This document shows, piece after piece, positions 17,411 to 26,927 of a DNA stretch of 64,000 bases. Under the pieces are notes generated by a model, which had not been told where the DNA came from, searched no databases, and worked only from the letters and a program-made list of their open reading frames with translations. How positions within the stretch are numbered: the stretch's first letter is position 1; the number at the start of each line of letters is the position of its first letter. Position numbers and translations under genes: made by a program. The stretch is from Micropruina sonneratiae (GTDB taxonomy: Bacteria > Actinomycetota > Actinomycetes > Propionibacteriales > Propionibacteriaceae), in assembly GCF_025972045.1 (NCBI RefSeq), contig NZ_JAPDHX010000004.1, forward strand, positions 62,001 through 126,000, given 5' to 3'.

Positions 17411-18573
17411 TGCTGTACTCCTTGTTCTGACGGTGTGGAGGTCGTGGTTCGCGCAGGGCGGCCGAGCCGGGCGCGGGGGTGGTCGGCGTGGCGTTGCCGC
17501 ACCAGCAGCAGCAGGAAGGGGGCGCCGATCACGCCGGTCACGACGCCGATCGGCAGCTCCTGCGGGGCGAACAGCATGCGGGCCAGGACATCGGCGGCCA
17601 CCAGGAACGCCCCGCCCAGCAGCCCGCTGGCCGGCACCAGCAGCCGATGCCGTGCCCCGACCAGGAAGCGGGCGAAATGCGGCACGACCAGGCCGACGAA
17701 ACCGATGCTGCCGACGTTGGCGACCACCGTGCCGACGGCCAGCGACACCGCCAGCATGATCGCCAGCCGCGCCCGGTCGGGCCGGACGCCGACCGCGAGC
17801 GCGATCTCGTCACCGGCGCCCAGGGCGTCCAGACGGGAGCCCAGGGCGGTCAGCACCAGGCCGCAGGCGACGGCGGTGCCTAGGCCGACCAGCGCGACCG
17901 GCCAACTGATGGTGGCCAGGGAGCCCAGCATCCAGAACATGATCGACCGGCTCGCCTCGGCCGAGTCGGCGGCGAAGGTCAGGAAGCTGGTGACAGCCGA
18001 GAACGCGTAGCCGACCGCCATTCCGGCCATCACCAGTCGCAATGGTCCGCCTCCCCCGGAGCCGCCGCCGATGACCAGCACCAGCACGGTGGCGACCGCG
18101 GCCCCGACGAACGCCGAGCCCGACAGCAGCGCAACGCCCGCCCCCGAACCGGCGAACAGCACGATCGAGACGGCGGCACCGGTGGAGGCGCCCGAGTTGA
18201 TGCCGAGGATGTAGGGATCTGCCAGCGGGTTGCGGACCAGCGCCTGCAACGCGGCCCCGGCCATGGCGAGCACCGCCCCGGCGCCAAACCCCATCGCCAC
18301 CCTCGGCAGTCGGGTGACCCACACGATCGTGTCGTCGGTGTGGCTCCAGGTGACGTCGGCGGGCAGGCCGGTCAGGTGATGCAGCAGCACCTGCGCGACC
18401 GTGCCGAAGTCGATCATCGCGGGCCCGATTCCGGCGCTGACCATCCCGACGGCAAGGGCCAGGACGGCCATGCCGATCAGCGGCAGCATGGCCCGGCGGT
18501 CGCGGCGGCGAAGCGCTTCGCCAGAGACGGTGGGTGTGGCGGGACTCGCGGTGGCGATCTTCTCGGCGACCAC
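17407..18573 (-). CDS. ABC transporter permease, FecCD family
   Basis: 388 residues from GTG 18573, preceded by GGGGAGGAG. An in-frame ATG at 18849 would add 92 residues rich in R, S, E and P that look non-coding, so it was rejected. About ten helices; the hallmark 'RLPRVAMGFGAGAVLAMAGAALQALVRNPLADP' region and 'GFVGLVVPHFAR' loop are FecCD/BtuC features. It probably works as a homodimer with the ATPase. First gene of a four-gene overlapping operon. Confidence 0.93.
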   Translation of the reverse strand: MVAEKIATASPATPTVSGEALRRRDRRAMLPLIGMAVLALAVGMVSAGIGPAMIDFGTVAQVLLHHLTGLPADVTWSHTDDTIVWVTRLPRVAMGFGAGAVLAMAGAALQALVRNPLADPYILGINSGASTGAAVSIVLFAGSGAGVALLSGSAFVGAAVATVLVLVIGGGSGGGGPLRLVMAGMAVGYAFSAVTSFLTFAADSAEASRSIMFWMLGSLATISWPVALVGLGTAVACGLVLTALGSRLDALGAGDEIALAVGVRPDRARLAIMLAVSLAVGTVVANVGSIGFVGLVVPHFARFLVGARHRLLVPASGLLGGAFLVAADVLARMLFAPQELPIGVVTGVIGAPFLLLLVRQRHADHPRARLGRPARTTTSTPSEQGVQQ

Positions 18574-18865
18574 GGCCGGCTCCTCCCCGCTGTGGGCAGG
18601 GAGGCGTGGCTCCACCCTGCTCTCGCGACAGCGTGACGTGACGTAGGGACCCCGGGAGGTTCGGTCCGGCTCATCGATGTTGATCGATCTACGGTTGCGC
18701 GACAGCGCCGGGTTCTGACCGGCTTCTCGCCTGCGGGGCGGTTCTGCGAACACCTCGACCCTAGGGGAGATGGCGGTAGTCGGGGGCGGACTCCGACGAA
18801 CTTGTACGGGGTCGTTCGAGGCGGTCTCCGACGACTCCTGACTGGGCATACGAAGCAGGCTATAC
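18574..18865 (-). other. Long untranslated leader of the uptake operon
   Basis: About 280 bp separate the Fur-like site from the chosen permease start. I looked for cobalamin-riboswitch signatures (B12 box, GCCACTG) and for other metal riboswitch cores and found none. The leader is purine- and pyrimidine-patchy with an out-of-pattern open frame. It may hold an unrecognised element, or the promoter may lie nearer the gene. Confidence 0.35.
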
Positions 18866-18883
18866 GAGAATGATTGTCGTTAC
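18866..18883. promoter_or_regulatory. Fur/Zur-like box upstream of uptake operon
   Basis: GAGAATGATTGTCGTTAC keeps most positions of the classic Fur inverted repeat (GATAATGAT-x-ATCATTATC). It is the only such AT-rich dyad near the operon. If functional, the importer would be repressed by iron (or zinc) sufficiency. Confidence 0.4.
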
Positions 18884-19005
18884 TGCACGGTCCACGCGAG
18901 ACCTCACCGCCGGTCGAGCTTGTCGAGACCTGGAACTCGACTCGGGACTTTCGGCCCGCCTATCGGCGGACCTCCGAGGGGCGGGCGAGTGAGCGTGGCG
19001 TTCGC

Positions 19006-19584
19006 TCAGCCGCCAAGACGTTCGAGTTCGGCGACCAGGCCGTGGACGTCGGGCCGCGAACCGGTGTTGTCGATGTACGCATGCTCGGCACCGATCCAGT
19101 CGCAACGCACGTCGCCGGCCTTGCCCCAGAACTGGTCCCAGTGGGCGAGCTTCCAGGCGTCGCGCGCCAACCCCCGCGACTTAACCCGCCGACGGATCTC
19201 CTCGCCCTCGACCTTCACGTGCACCACCACGGGGGTGACGTCGCTCCCCCAGCCCATTCGCTGGCGTGTCTCGACGACGAAGCGGTCGTGCGGCAGGTAG
19301 CGGCCGAAGGGGGCGTCCAACACCACGGAAAGGCCGAGCGAAAGGTTGTCGCCGGCGACCTTGAGGATGGTGTCGTACTCCAGGTTCATCACGTGTTCCT
19401 GGTAGTAGGTGTTGTTGTCCCGCTCCTGCGGGTCGGTGCCGGCCAGGCGGAGCAGCGCCTCGGTGAAGCCGGTGCAGGTGGTGTCCTTGTCGATGTAGGC
19501 GGCACCCAGCCGCTGCGCCAGCAGTTTGCTGGTGGTCGACTTGCCGCTTCCGGCTGGGCCGACGACGAAGAGCAACAGGGGCAT
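19006..19584 (-). CDS. P-loop kinase of the gluconokinase/shikimate-kinase-like group
   Basis: 192 residues. Walker A is VVGPAGSGKSTTSKLLA at residues 8-24. The DxD-like region YIDKDT and the later DAPFGRYLPHDRF fit small-molecule kinases of the AAA_33/GntK type. It is the third gene of a sugar-acid cluster with an MFS transporter and KDPG aldolase, so phosphorylation of the imported sugar acid (or KDG to KDPG) is a reasonable guess. It lacks the standard gluconokinase motifs, so the exact substrate is open. Confidence 0.7.
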   Translation of the reverse strand: MPLLLFVVGPAGSGKSTTSKLLAQRLGAAYIDKDTTCTGFTEALLRLAGTDPQERDNNTYYQEHVMNLEYDTILKVAGDNLSLGLSVVLDAPFGRYLPHDRFVVETRQRMGWGSDVTPVVVHVKVEGEEIRRRVKSRGLARDAWKLAHWDQFWGKAGDVRCDWIGAEHAYIDNTGSRPDVHGLVAELERLGG

Positions 19585-19707
19585 GGCGACGATCTCCTTC
19601 GATCGGGGGCGGCTCTTGGCCCGGGGGTCCGACCTGATCGGACAGTAGTTCGAGGCCGGCCTGTGGGCCGCAACGGCGACCCACAGGCCTCGGGGGTGGG
19701 AAGGCTC

Positions 19708-20994
19708 TCAGGCCTGGCTGGAACGGTCCTTGACGAAGACGCCGTACGCGACGGCGCCGACGAGCAGCAGGATGCCGCCGACCACGAACACCATCGTGTA
19801 GGAGTTGGTCGCCGCCAGGATGGCGCCGGTGACGATCGGTGCCACTGCCGCGCCGATGAAACCACCGAAGTTCTGGATCGCACCGAGCGAGGCCACCTGG
19901 TTCGCGGGGGCGACGTCGGCGGCCAGGGTCCACAGGCAGCCGATCGGCACCTGCGCGGCGAAGTAGCCGATGCAGAGCAGGGCGATCACCGTCGGCACGT
20001 TGGTGACGAAGGCCGCCGGCAGCACCGACGCCGCCGCCAACACTGCACCACCGACGATCGGGATCTTGCGCGCCATCACGGTCTGGACGCCGCGCTGCAC
20101 GAGGCGGTTCGACAGCCAGCCGCCGAACAGGACCCCGGCGATGCCGCAGGCGTAGGGCAGCATGGCGATCCAGCCCATCTGGCTCAGGGTGAAGCCGAGC
20201 GCAGTCTGCAGGTAGCTGGGCAACCAGGTCAGGTAGACCCACACCGTGTAGAAGATGCCGAACGCGCCGATGATCATGAACCAGGTGTTGGAGCGCTTGA
20301 ACAGCTCGCCCCATCCGACCTGCTCACCCTTGTCGGCCTTGGCGTCGAGGTCGGCGGTGCCGTGGATGGCGACGAGTTCCTGCACGTTGGGGTCGCGGTA
20401 GAACCGGAGCCAGAGCAGAACGACTACGATGCCCAGAGCACCGATGATCACGAACATCAGGCGCCAGCCGGTGGCCAGCAGGAGCGCCACCAGCAGCGGC
20501 GGGGCGATCGCGTTGGCGATCTGCGAGCCGGTGTTCACCACCGCCACCGGGACGGCGCGCTCCTTGTCGTTGAACCACCGCTGGTTGACCTTGAGACCGG
20601 CGGTGAAGAACGGCGACTCGGCGATGCCGAGCAGCACCCGCAGGGCGTACATGACGCCGAAGCTGTTGGCGGTGGCCATCAGGGCGCCGACCACCGACCA
20701 GCTGGCGGCCGCCCAGGCGAACATCCTCTTGGGGCCGAACTTGTCCACCAGGTAGCCGGCGGGCAGGTTGGCGATGGCGTAGGGCCACGAGAAGGCCGAC
20801 AGCAGCATGCCCATCGCCACGGCGTCCAGGCCGAACTCCTTGGCGATGGTGGTGTTGGCGATGCTCAGCGTCGAGCGGTCGAGGTAGTTGACCACACCGC
20901 CGATCACCAGCAGGGCGACGGCGCTCCATCGTAGGACGTTGATCGACTTGGCGATCGTGGGATTCGCCGTGACGGCGGTTTCGGGTTGGGTCAT
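19708..20994 (-). CDS. MFS transporter, anion:cation symporter (sugar-acid) type
   Basis: 428 residues from ATG 20994; the longer in-frame extension is non-coding in character. Twelve helices. The loop after helix 2 reads YLVDKFGPKRMF, the usual MFS D-x-F/Y-G-x-K/R-R motif. The first helices (VVNYLDRSTLSIANTTIAKEFGL) are typical of the ACS family of hexuronate, galactonate and gluconate importers. Neighbours are KDPG aldolase upstream and a kinase downstream, all on the minus strand, which supports sugar-acid uptake. Confidence 0.9.
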   Translation of the reverse strand: MTQPETAVTANPTIAKSINVLRWSAVALLVIGGVVNYLDRSTLSIANTTIAKEFGLDAVAMGMLLSAFSWPYAIANLPAGYLVDKFGPKRMFAWAAASWSVVGALMATANSFGVMYALRVLLGIAESPFFTAGLKVNQRWFNDKERAVPVAVVNTGSQIANAIAPPLLVALLLATGWRLMFVIIGALGIVVVLLWLRFYRDPNVQELVAIHGTADLDAKADKGEQVGWGELFKRSNTWFMIIGAFGIFYTVWVYLTWLPSYLQTALGFTLSQMGWIAMLPYACGIAGVLFGGWLSNRLVQRGVQTVMARKIPIVGGAVLAAASVLPAAFVTNVPTVIALLCIGYFAAQVPIGCLWTLAADVAPANQVASLGAIQNFGGFIGAAVAPIVTGAILAATNSYTMVFVVGGILLLVGAVAYGVFVKDRSSQA

Positions 20995-21049
20995 TGTCCA
21001 CTCCTTTGTGACATCAAGTGCCCGGTCTTCGACGGGGCGGTTCGTTGGG

Positions 21050-21700
21050 TTAGGCGGAGTCGCGCGCGGTGGCGATGGCCGCCAGGAAGTCCTTGGCTGC
21101 CGCGGTGACGCGGGCGTAGTCACCATCGGGGCGGGCCGCCTTGGTGATGGCACTGCCGACGCCGACCGCGACGACACCGGCGTCGAACCAATCCCCCACG
21201 TTGTCGGTGTTCGCGCCGCCGGCGGGCAGGATCGGCGTCTGCGGCAGCGGCTCGAGCACGGTCCGGACGTAGTTCGGGCCGACGATGCCGGTCGGGAAGA
21301 GCTTCACGATGTCGGCTCCGGCGGCCATCGTGTCCACCATCTCGGTCGGGGTGAAGGCGCCGCTGATCGACAGCGCCTGATACCGGTTCGCGACCGTGAT
21401 CATCTCCGGGTTCAGGTTGGGGCTGACCAGCACCCGCGCGCCGGCCTGGATGCAGGCGAAGGCGGACTGGGCATCCAGCACGGTGCCGGCGCCGACCGTG
21501 ACGGTGTCGCCGAACTCGGTGGTCAACTGGCGGATCACGCCGAGGGCGTTGGGGACCGACAAGGTGATCTCGAGGGCTCGGACGCCCCCCTCGACCGCGG
21601 CCCGTGCCACGGCGAGCGCTTCGTCGGCGCTGGGCAGACGCACGATCAGGAGGGCGCCGGTCTGCTCGATCGCGCTCCAGGAACTCCATGTGGTTAACAT
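21050..21700 (-). CDS. eda: 2-dehydro-3-deoxy-phosphogluconate (KDPG) aldolase
   Basis: 216 residues, usual length. The catalytic base is E44 in LEITLSVP and the Schiff-base lysine is K133 in DIVKLFPTG; GAGTVLD and PAGGAN phosphate-loop motifs are present. It splits KDPG to pyruvate and glyceraldehyde-3-phosphate in Entner-Doudoroff or hexuronate catabolism. It is the first gene of the kinase/MFS cluster and is divergent from a DeoR regulator. An inverted repeat (21693-21708) overlaps its ATG. The symbol is by family; the in vivo substrate could be KDPGal. Confidence 0.9.
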   Translation of the reverse strand: MLTTWSSWSAIEQTGALLIVRLPSADEALAVARAAVEGGVRALEITLSVPNALGVIRQLTTEFGDTVTVGAGTVLDAQSAFACIQAGARVLVSPNLNPEMITVANRYQALSISGAFTPTEMVDTMAAGADIVKLFPTGIVGPNYVRTVLEPLPQTPILPAGGANTDNVGDWFDAGVVAVGVGSAITKAARPDGDYARVTAAAKDFLAAIATARDSA

Positions 21701-21708
21701 TGTTTAAC
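21693..21708. promoter_or_regulatory. Inverted repeat over the aldolase start codon
   Basis: GTTAA-N6-TTAAC, unusually AT-rich for the region, covers the ATG of the KDPG aldolase (21698-21700). It lies in the 122-bp gap towards the DeoR-type gene. It is a candidate operator for that repressor. Confidence 0.45.
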
Positions 21709-21822
21709 ACTCTAGAACATGGATTCACAGTTTGTCACGCCGTTCGTGCACTTCGATGGCTGCAAACTTCACAGGACTTCACATGGGTCGGGTACTGTGG
21801 CGCAGAGACGAGGAGTTGCCCG

Positions 21823-22608
21823 ATGACGACGCCGATGATCCCCGAACAGCGCCAGCAGGAGATCCTCCGGATGCTGCAGGGCGCGGGGGTGCTGAGCACC
21901 CGTGAGCTCACCGACGCCATGCAGGTGTCGCACATGACCGTGCGCCGCGACATCGCGGCACTCGAATCCTCCGGCCTCGTCACTCCCGTGCAGGGTGGCG
22001 TCCGGCTCGTCGACCGCCCGCTCAAGGAGCCGCCCCGCGACCGCCAGCTGCGCAGCACGCTCGAACTGCCCAGCAAACGCGCCATCGCGGCTCGCGCGGC
22101 GTCGATGGTCACCGACGACAGCGTCGTGTTCCTCGACGCCGGCACCACCTGCGAGGCTGTGGTGCCGCATCTGCTGACCCGCTCGAACCTGACCGTGGTG
22201 ACGAACGACTTCACCACGGTGGCGGCACTGAGCCCGCACGCGCACATCGACGTGATCCATACCGGCGGCCTGGTGGACCATCACCGCCTCTCGGCGCACG
22301 GGCCGCTCGGCGTGGCCGTTGTGCAGCAACTGGCGATCGACCTGTACCTGATGAGCGCAGGAGCCTGGGCCATCGCGGAGGGAGTCACCGTCCCCGAGGC
22401 GGACACTGCCCTGTTGAAGAGGGCCGTGCTCGAGGTCAGCCATCGCAGCCTGCTGCTTGCCGACAGCACCAAGCTCGGCGCCTACGAGCGTTATCGGGTC
22501 GCACCGTTGAACAGACTGGACGTCGTGGTCACCGACGACCGGATCTCCGCCGAGGCCGTGGCCGGCATTCGCAACCTCGGTCCCGAGGTGGAACTGGTCA
22601 GCGCATAG
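21823..22608 (+). CDS. DeoR-family transcriptional regulator
   Basis: 261 residues from ATG 21823. The N-terminal HTH reads QQEILRMLQGAGVLSTREL, then SHMTVRRDIAALESSGLVTPVQGGVRL. The C-terminal DeoRC sugar-phosphate sensor contains VVFLDAGTTCEAVVPHL and VVTNDF. It is divergent from the KDPG aldolase operon, which it most likely represses in the absence of a phosphorylated sugar acid. The in-frame upstream extension back to 21604 runs antisense through the aldolase and was rejected. Confidence 0.92.
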   Translation: MTTPMIPEQRQQEILRMLQGAGVLSTRELTDAMQVSHMTVRRDIAALESSGLVTPVQGGVRLVDRPLKEPPRDRQLRSTLELPSKRAIAARAASMVTDDSVVFLDAGTTCEAVVPHLLTRSNLTVVTNDFTTVAALSPHAHIDVIHTGGLVDHHRLSAHGPLGVAVVQQLAIDLYLMSAGAWAIAEGVTVPEADTALLKRAVLEVSHRSLLLADSTKLGAYERYRVAPLNRLDVVVTDDRISAEAVAGIRNLGPEVELVSA

Positions 22609-22714
22609 CGACACTGCGTCCGCCGCCGTGGGGTGAGGGCAACGGTGATGCAGTTATGCACAGGCCGCACAAGAACTTTGCGGAACCGTCCTTGGCCGGC
22701 TCTAGCGTCTTCGC

Positions 22715-25031
22715 ATGACTCACCCCCGACGCCTGCTCGTGGCCCTGGTCGCCACCCTCGCCACCCTTGCCGGGTGCACCGGTGAGGCGCCCCCAGCAAC
22801 CTCGCCGCCGGTCAACGCCCCCGCGCTTCCGGGCGTCACCTTCACCGGATTGCCCGACCGCGGCGTCGGCGTCCGAGCCTCCATCGACGCGCTGGTCAGC
22901 GACGGCTCGACGATCCTGTCGGTGCAAACCGTCGACGGTCTCCAAGCGGTCCCGTTGCTGCGCTCCTCCACCGACGCCGGCGCGACCTGGACCGACGGCG
23001 CGCTCAGCCCCGCCGCGGCAGAGGCGACCCAGGTCGGCGAGGCGACCCTCGATGTGGCCGCCGTGACTCCTCGTGGAGAGGGACGCCTGTGGCTGGCGAT
23101 GGGCCAGAAGCGTGATTCGCTGTTCGCCTGGACGAGCAGTGAGGCACGCAACTGGGAGCGGACGCCGATCACCGGCATCCACCCGGCGAAGGGTGAGCGG
23201 GTGTCCTCGGTGGCCGGCCTGGACGACGGCAGCTTCATCGCGGTCGGCGGGCGCATTCTCGACGAGAAGAATCTGCCCCGGGTGTGGACGTCGCCCGACG
23301 GCATCGCCTGGACGGCCCAGAAGGTTCCCGGTGAGGGCTGGCTCAACGAGGTGACGGCGTCCGGCACGCGCGTGGTGGCCGTCGGCAGCCGCGGCCTGCC
23401 CGCGTTGAAGAACGGTCGCTCGCAGTACTCCCTCCTGTTCACCTCCACCGACCGCGGGGTGAGGTGGAAGCGGGTGTCGGTCCAGGAGCCGCCCTCGTCG
23501 AGCAGGTTCGTCAGCTACCTCACCGACGCCGTCGCGACCGCGTCCGGTTTCGTCGTCGGCGGCAGCTTCTTCGACGGTGTCAACGACACCTACCGGCCGT
23601 TCCTGCTGTCGACGACCGACCTCATCTCGTGGAAGGCCGTGCTGTCCCTGCCACGCGTGGGCCAGGCGTCGCACCTGTCCGAGTTGCTGCGGGTCGGGTC
23701 GGCCACCGTCGCGCTGCAGTCGGTCTCCTCATCCGGCGAGAAGGACCGCCTGCGGGTGTCCTACCTGTTCGACGACGACCGCAGCTGGACGACTGCGTCC
23801 AGTCCGGGCAGCGCGCAGAACCTGTCCACCTCAGGCGGGGTCGCGGCCGGCGACACGGCCGTGCTGAGCGTCACCATCGATGGCAACCCCACCCACGACC
23901 GGCTCTGGCGCTTCGACAGCCCCGGCCGGGTGAACCAGGTCGACATCGAGCCGCCGGCCGACAGCCGGACCAACGTGCAGCCCCACTCACTGTTGGTCGC
24001 TGACGGACGGCTGACAGCCTTCGGCCTGGCGCAGGGGACGCCGGCCCTGTGGCCCGCAGACGGGGGCTCGTTCGGCGCTCCGGTGGCCGTGCCGGTGGAG
24101 TCGAACGAGTCACTGGACCGCATCCTGTGGAGCGCCGACGGTGGCTACCTGGCCACCGGCGACGTCGACGGCGGCAACGCGTTCGTTCGCCGGTCGAAGG
24201 ACGGCACCACCTGGCGAACCGTCAAGCCGACCACGTTCAACAAGGTTTCGCAGTACCACTGGTCGACGATCAACGATGCCGTTTGGGCACACGGCCGGTG
24301 GGTGGTGGTCGGCGCGAAGAGCAGCAACGGTTCGGTGCGCGAATCCGGGCTGGTCTACACCTCCGCCGACGGCGGCTCGTGGCAGCAGGGCGGGCCGGCC
24401 CGGGTCACCGCGCGCGGCGACTGGTACGACAAGAAGTCACCTCTGGACGACCTGCACGGACTGGACAACCGGGGCCGGCAGCTGGCCTCGGTGATCGGCG
24501 TCGACCGGGGACTGATCGCGACGGGTTGGACGATGAAGGAGAGCGACACGCGGCCCGCCGCCTGGGTCAGCACCGACACCCGCACCTGGCGGCTGGTCGG
24601 GCTCGACTCCGGCGGCTACCCGGACGCCGTCCCCCGGATCGGTGCAGCGAGTCGGCACGGTGCTGGTCGCCCAGGGCTGGGCGCGGGCCGCGGGCGCGAG
24701 CCGTGTGGTGCGTGCACGGTGGCGTTCGACGGACGGTGGCCGGCACTGGCGCTTCACCGCCGTCAAGGGCGAGCGTGCGGGCTGGGTGTCCACCAGCAGC
24801 GACACCGAGTTCCTACAGGTGGTGACCGCCGACGACGAACGATCGGTGACGCTGTCCCGCTCCGCCGACGGCGTCACCTGGCACGAGACGCCGATCGCGA
24901 TCGCGGGGCTGACCGAGGGCATGGAGGTGTCGGTCGGCGACGCCGTCGTCCACGACGGCGCGCTTCACCTGCTGGTCACCCTCGCCAACAGGCTGGACGC
25001 CGTGACCGTCGTCCAACGGGTCGAGCTGTGA
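22715..25031 (+). CDS. Beta-propeller-type surface lipoprotein, frameshifted near its 3' end
   Basis: A lipoprotein signal (LVALVATLATLAGCTGEA, lipobox LAGC) precedes about 750 residues with repeated BNR/Asp-box-like units (TDAGATWTDG, TSPDGIAWTAQ, TSTDRGVRWKR, TSADGGSWQQ, STDGGRHWRF) that build sialidase-like propeller blades. No catalytic sialidase residues are evident, so a binding or scaffold role is likely. The first frame runs into nonsense after PDAVP. Removing one C from the five-C run at 24631-24635 restores a smooth continuation (PDAVPGSVQRVGTVLV) to the stop at 25031. The indel may be a sequencing error or slippage in a real homopolymer. Confidence 0.75.
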
Positions 25032-25042
25032 GCGTCGGGGGC

Positions 25043-26082
25043 TCAGGCGTCCACGAGCGGCTCGTCCACCCGCGATATCCGCACCACCTCATGGACGAAC
25101 TCGAGCTTGTCGGCCACGGGTTCGGCGATCCGGAACGGGTACAGGTCACCCTTGCCCATCGCATGGTTGGCCCGGTTCAGCAGGTGCGACACCCACTGCC
25201 AGTCGTCGAGCGCCTCCCGGAAGGGCAGGTCGGCGTACGACGTCCGCGGCTGCACCTCACGTGGCAACACCGGCAGCCTGCTCGGACTGAGCTCCAGGCC
25301 GCCCGTCGCCAAGATCGCGAGCGTGGCCAGGATGTGTTGATAGTGGCGAACGTCTCGGCGAAGTCCTCCCACGGATGCATGGTGGCGTAGGCGGAGATGT
25401 GCCGCTGCGCCCAGTCCTCCGGCGCCCCCTGCTTGTGGTGCCGGTCGATGGCGTCACGGTACGACGCCCGCTCGTCACCGAACAGGTCGCGGCACCGATC
25501 GAGCAGGGCGCCGCCCGGCGTCTCGACCAACTGCCACTGGTAGTAGTGCCCGACCTCGTGGCGGAAGTGCCCGAGCATCGTCCGGTAGGGCTCGTCGAGC
25601 CGCACACGCATGGTCTCGCGGTAGTCGTCCAGCGATTCGGCGAGGTTGATCGTGATCAATCCGTTGGCATGCCCGATCCCGACCAGCCCCTGACCGGACT
25701 TCGACGACAACAGGTCGAACGCCAGGCCACCCTCACGCACCCGGTACGGCACGACCGGCAGCCCGAGGGCGGCGAGGTCCACCAGCAGCCTGCGCTGGGA
25801 CTGCTGGGTGTCGGCGAGCGTGGCCAGCGCAACAAAATCGTCGGGGTCCGGACGCCGGCGGATCAGCCGGCACGCGTAGCAGGACGCCGCCTGCGCCTTG
25901 TGCGGGACGGCCCAGTTGCACGCCCAATCCCGTCGCGCGCAGGGGTGATGGGTGCTGTCGTCGGTCAGCCTCAGCGGCCGAGCCGCCACCGGATCGATCA
26001 TCACCGCGGTGTCGCAGCGCCAACACGACAGGCTCTCCAGCCACAGTGGGGCTGAGCACTCGGGGCACGGCAGCAGGCGCAT
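25043..26082 (-). CDS. Putative zinc-ribbon metallopeptidase (PF15887-like), one frameshift
   Basis: From ATG 26082 (MRLLPCPECSAPLW). N-terminal CxxC zinc-ribbon pairs (CPEC; CWRC; later CARRDWAC and CYAC) are followed by a zincin with H-E-V-G-H in HFRHEVGHYYQW and a downstream HPWEDFAETFA, the third-ligand region. The frame breaks after ETFA. A one-base deletion near 25348 joins it to HYQHILATLAILATGGLE, ending at 25043. The fused length (about 346) suits the 'putative zinc-binding metallo-peptidase' family. It is convergent with the lipoprotein gene. Confidence 0.8.
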
Positions 26083-26152
26083 GGCCTCAGCTAGTGCGAT
26101 GGGCGCGGTACAGAGCGCGTCACCCACACTGCACAGCGGGCACACTGGAGCC

Positions 26153-26827
26153 ATGGACTGGTGGGGCATCGCGGTGATCCTGGTGGTCGGAATTGCCGTG
26201 GTGGTCTACGGCTACGTCGACGACCGGCGCCGCACCCGCGAACGGGACGCCGCCATGGCCGCCCCACCCAAGCGCGACATCCCGCAGTTCGAACCGGACG
26301 CCGAACCGCCCCAGTACCTGAGCGAACTCGAGGCGCGCACCCGGCCGGCCGGCCTGCCCAGCACGGAGTTGTCGGACGCCGAGCGCGCAGAACTGAAGAG
26401 CGCACTCGGCTCCGCCCCCCGCATCGACGCCGGCCTGGCCGGGGACCGCTTCGTCACCGACCCGGCGTCCGGCTGGGCGGTCGCCGCGCAGCCGCTGGTG
26501 GCCAGCTTGGCCGACCCGGTCGACACGGTCCGGGAGCTACTGCCCCTGCTCGAGAATGCGCAGCGCAACGGACGCAGCCTGGTGCTGACCGCCCCGTCCT
26601 TCGGTTCCGCGGTGCTGGACACGCTGGCCGCGAACACCGTGCGTGGCAAGGCCCAATGCCTGCCCGTGGCGGTGTCGGCCGACCAGTCGTCGCAGGTCAC
26701 CGAACACACCCTGGCGCAGCCGCTCAGCCACGCCGACTTGCAATCCGGTTGGGTGCCGGACGACCATCTCGGCACGGTCGACAGCTGGGTGGCCGACCGG
26801 CACCACAGCTGGCTGCTGTCGTCCTGA
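26153..26827 (+). CDS. Membrane-anchored protein resembling a GroEL apical domain
   Basis: 224 residues from ATG 26153. An N-terminal membrane helix (WWGIAVILVVGIAVVVYGYV) at 3-22 is followed by a polar linker. Residues about 92-175 read like the chaperonin apical domain: RFVTDP (GroEL YFVTD), then DTVRELLPLLENAQRNGRSL (GroEL ...DLLPLLE...GKPL), then AVLDTLAANTVRGK (GroEL ALATLVVNKIRG). Equatorial and intermediate domains with the ATP site are absent. The segment order matches GroEL, but overall identity is modest. It could be a substrate-binding module at the membrane. Single gene, divergent from the metallopeptidase. Confidence 0.65.
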   Translation: MDWWGIAVILVVGIAVVVYGYVDDRRRTRERDAAMAAPPKRDIPQFEPDAEPPQYLSELEARTRPAGLPSTELSDAERAELKSALGSAPRIDAGLAGDRFVTDPASGWAVAAQPLVASLADPVDTVRELLPLLENAQRNGRSLVLTAPSFGSAVLDTLAANTVRGKAQCLPVAVSADQSSQVTEHTLAQPLSHADLQSGWVPDDHLGTVDSWVADRHHSWLLSS

Positions 26828-26927
26828 GCCGTCCCGCCGCCGGGCACAACCAGCGCACAGGTCTCAACCAAACCTCAAGATTTACTCAGCCTCGCTTCAG
26901 CCCTTGCGGGGAAGCGGCCCCGTGCGA

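Noticed and set aside
18574-18849. Cobalamin riboswitch before the FecCD-type importer
   Set aside because: No B12 box or GCCACTG-type core on the minus strand; only a Fur-like dyad was convincing.
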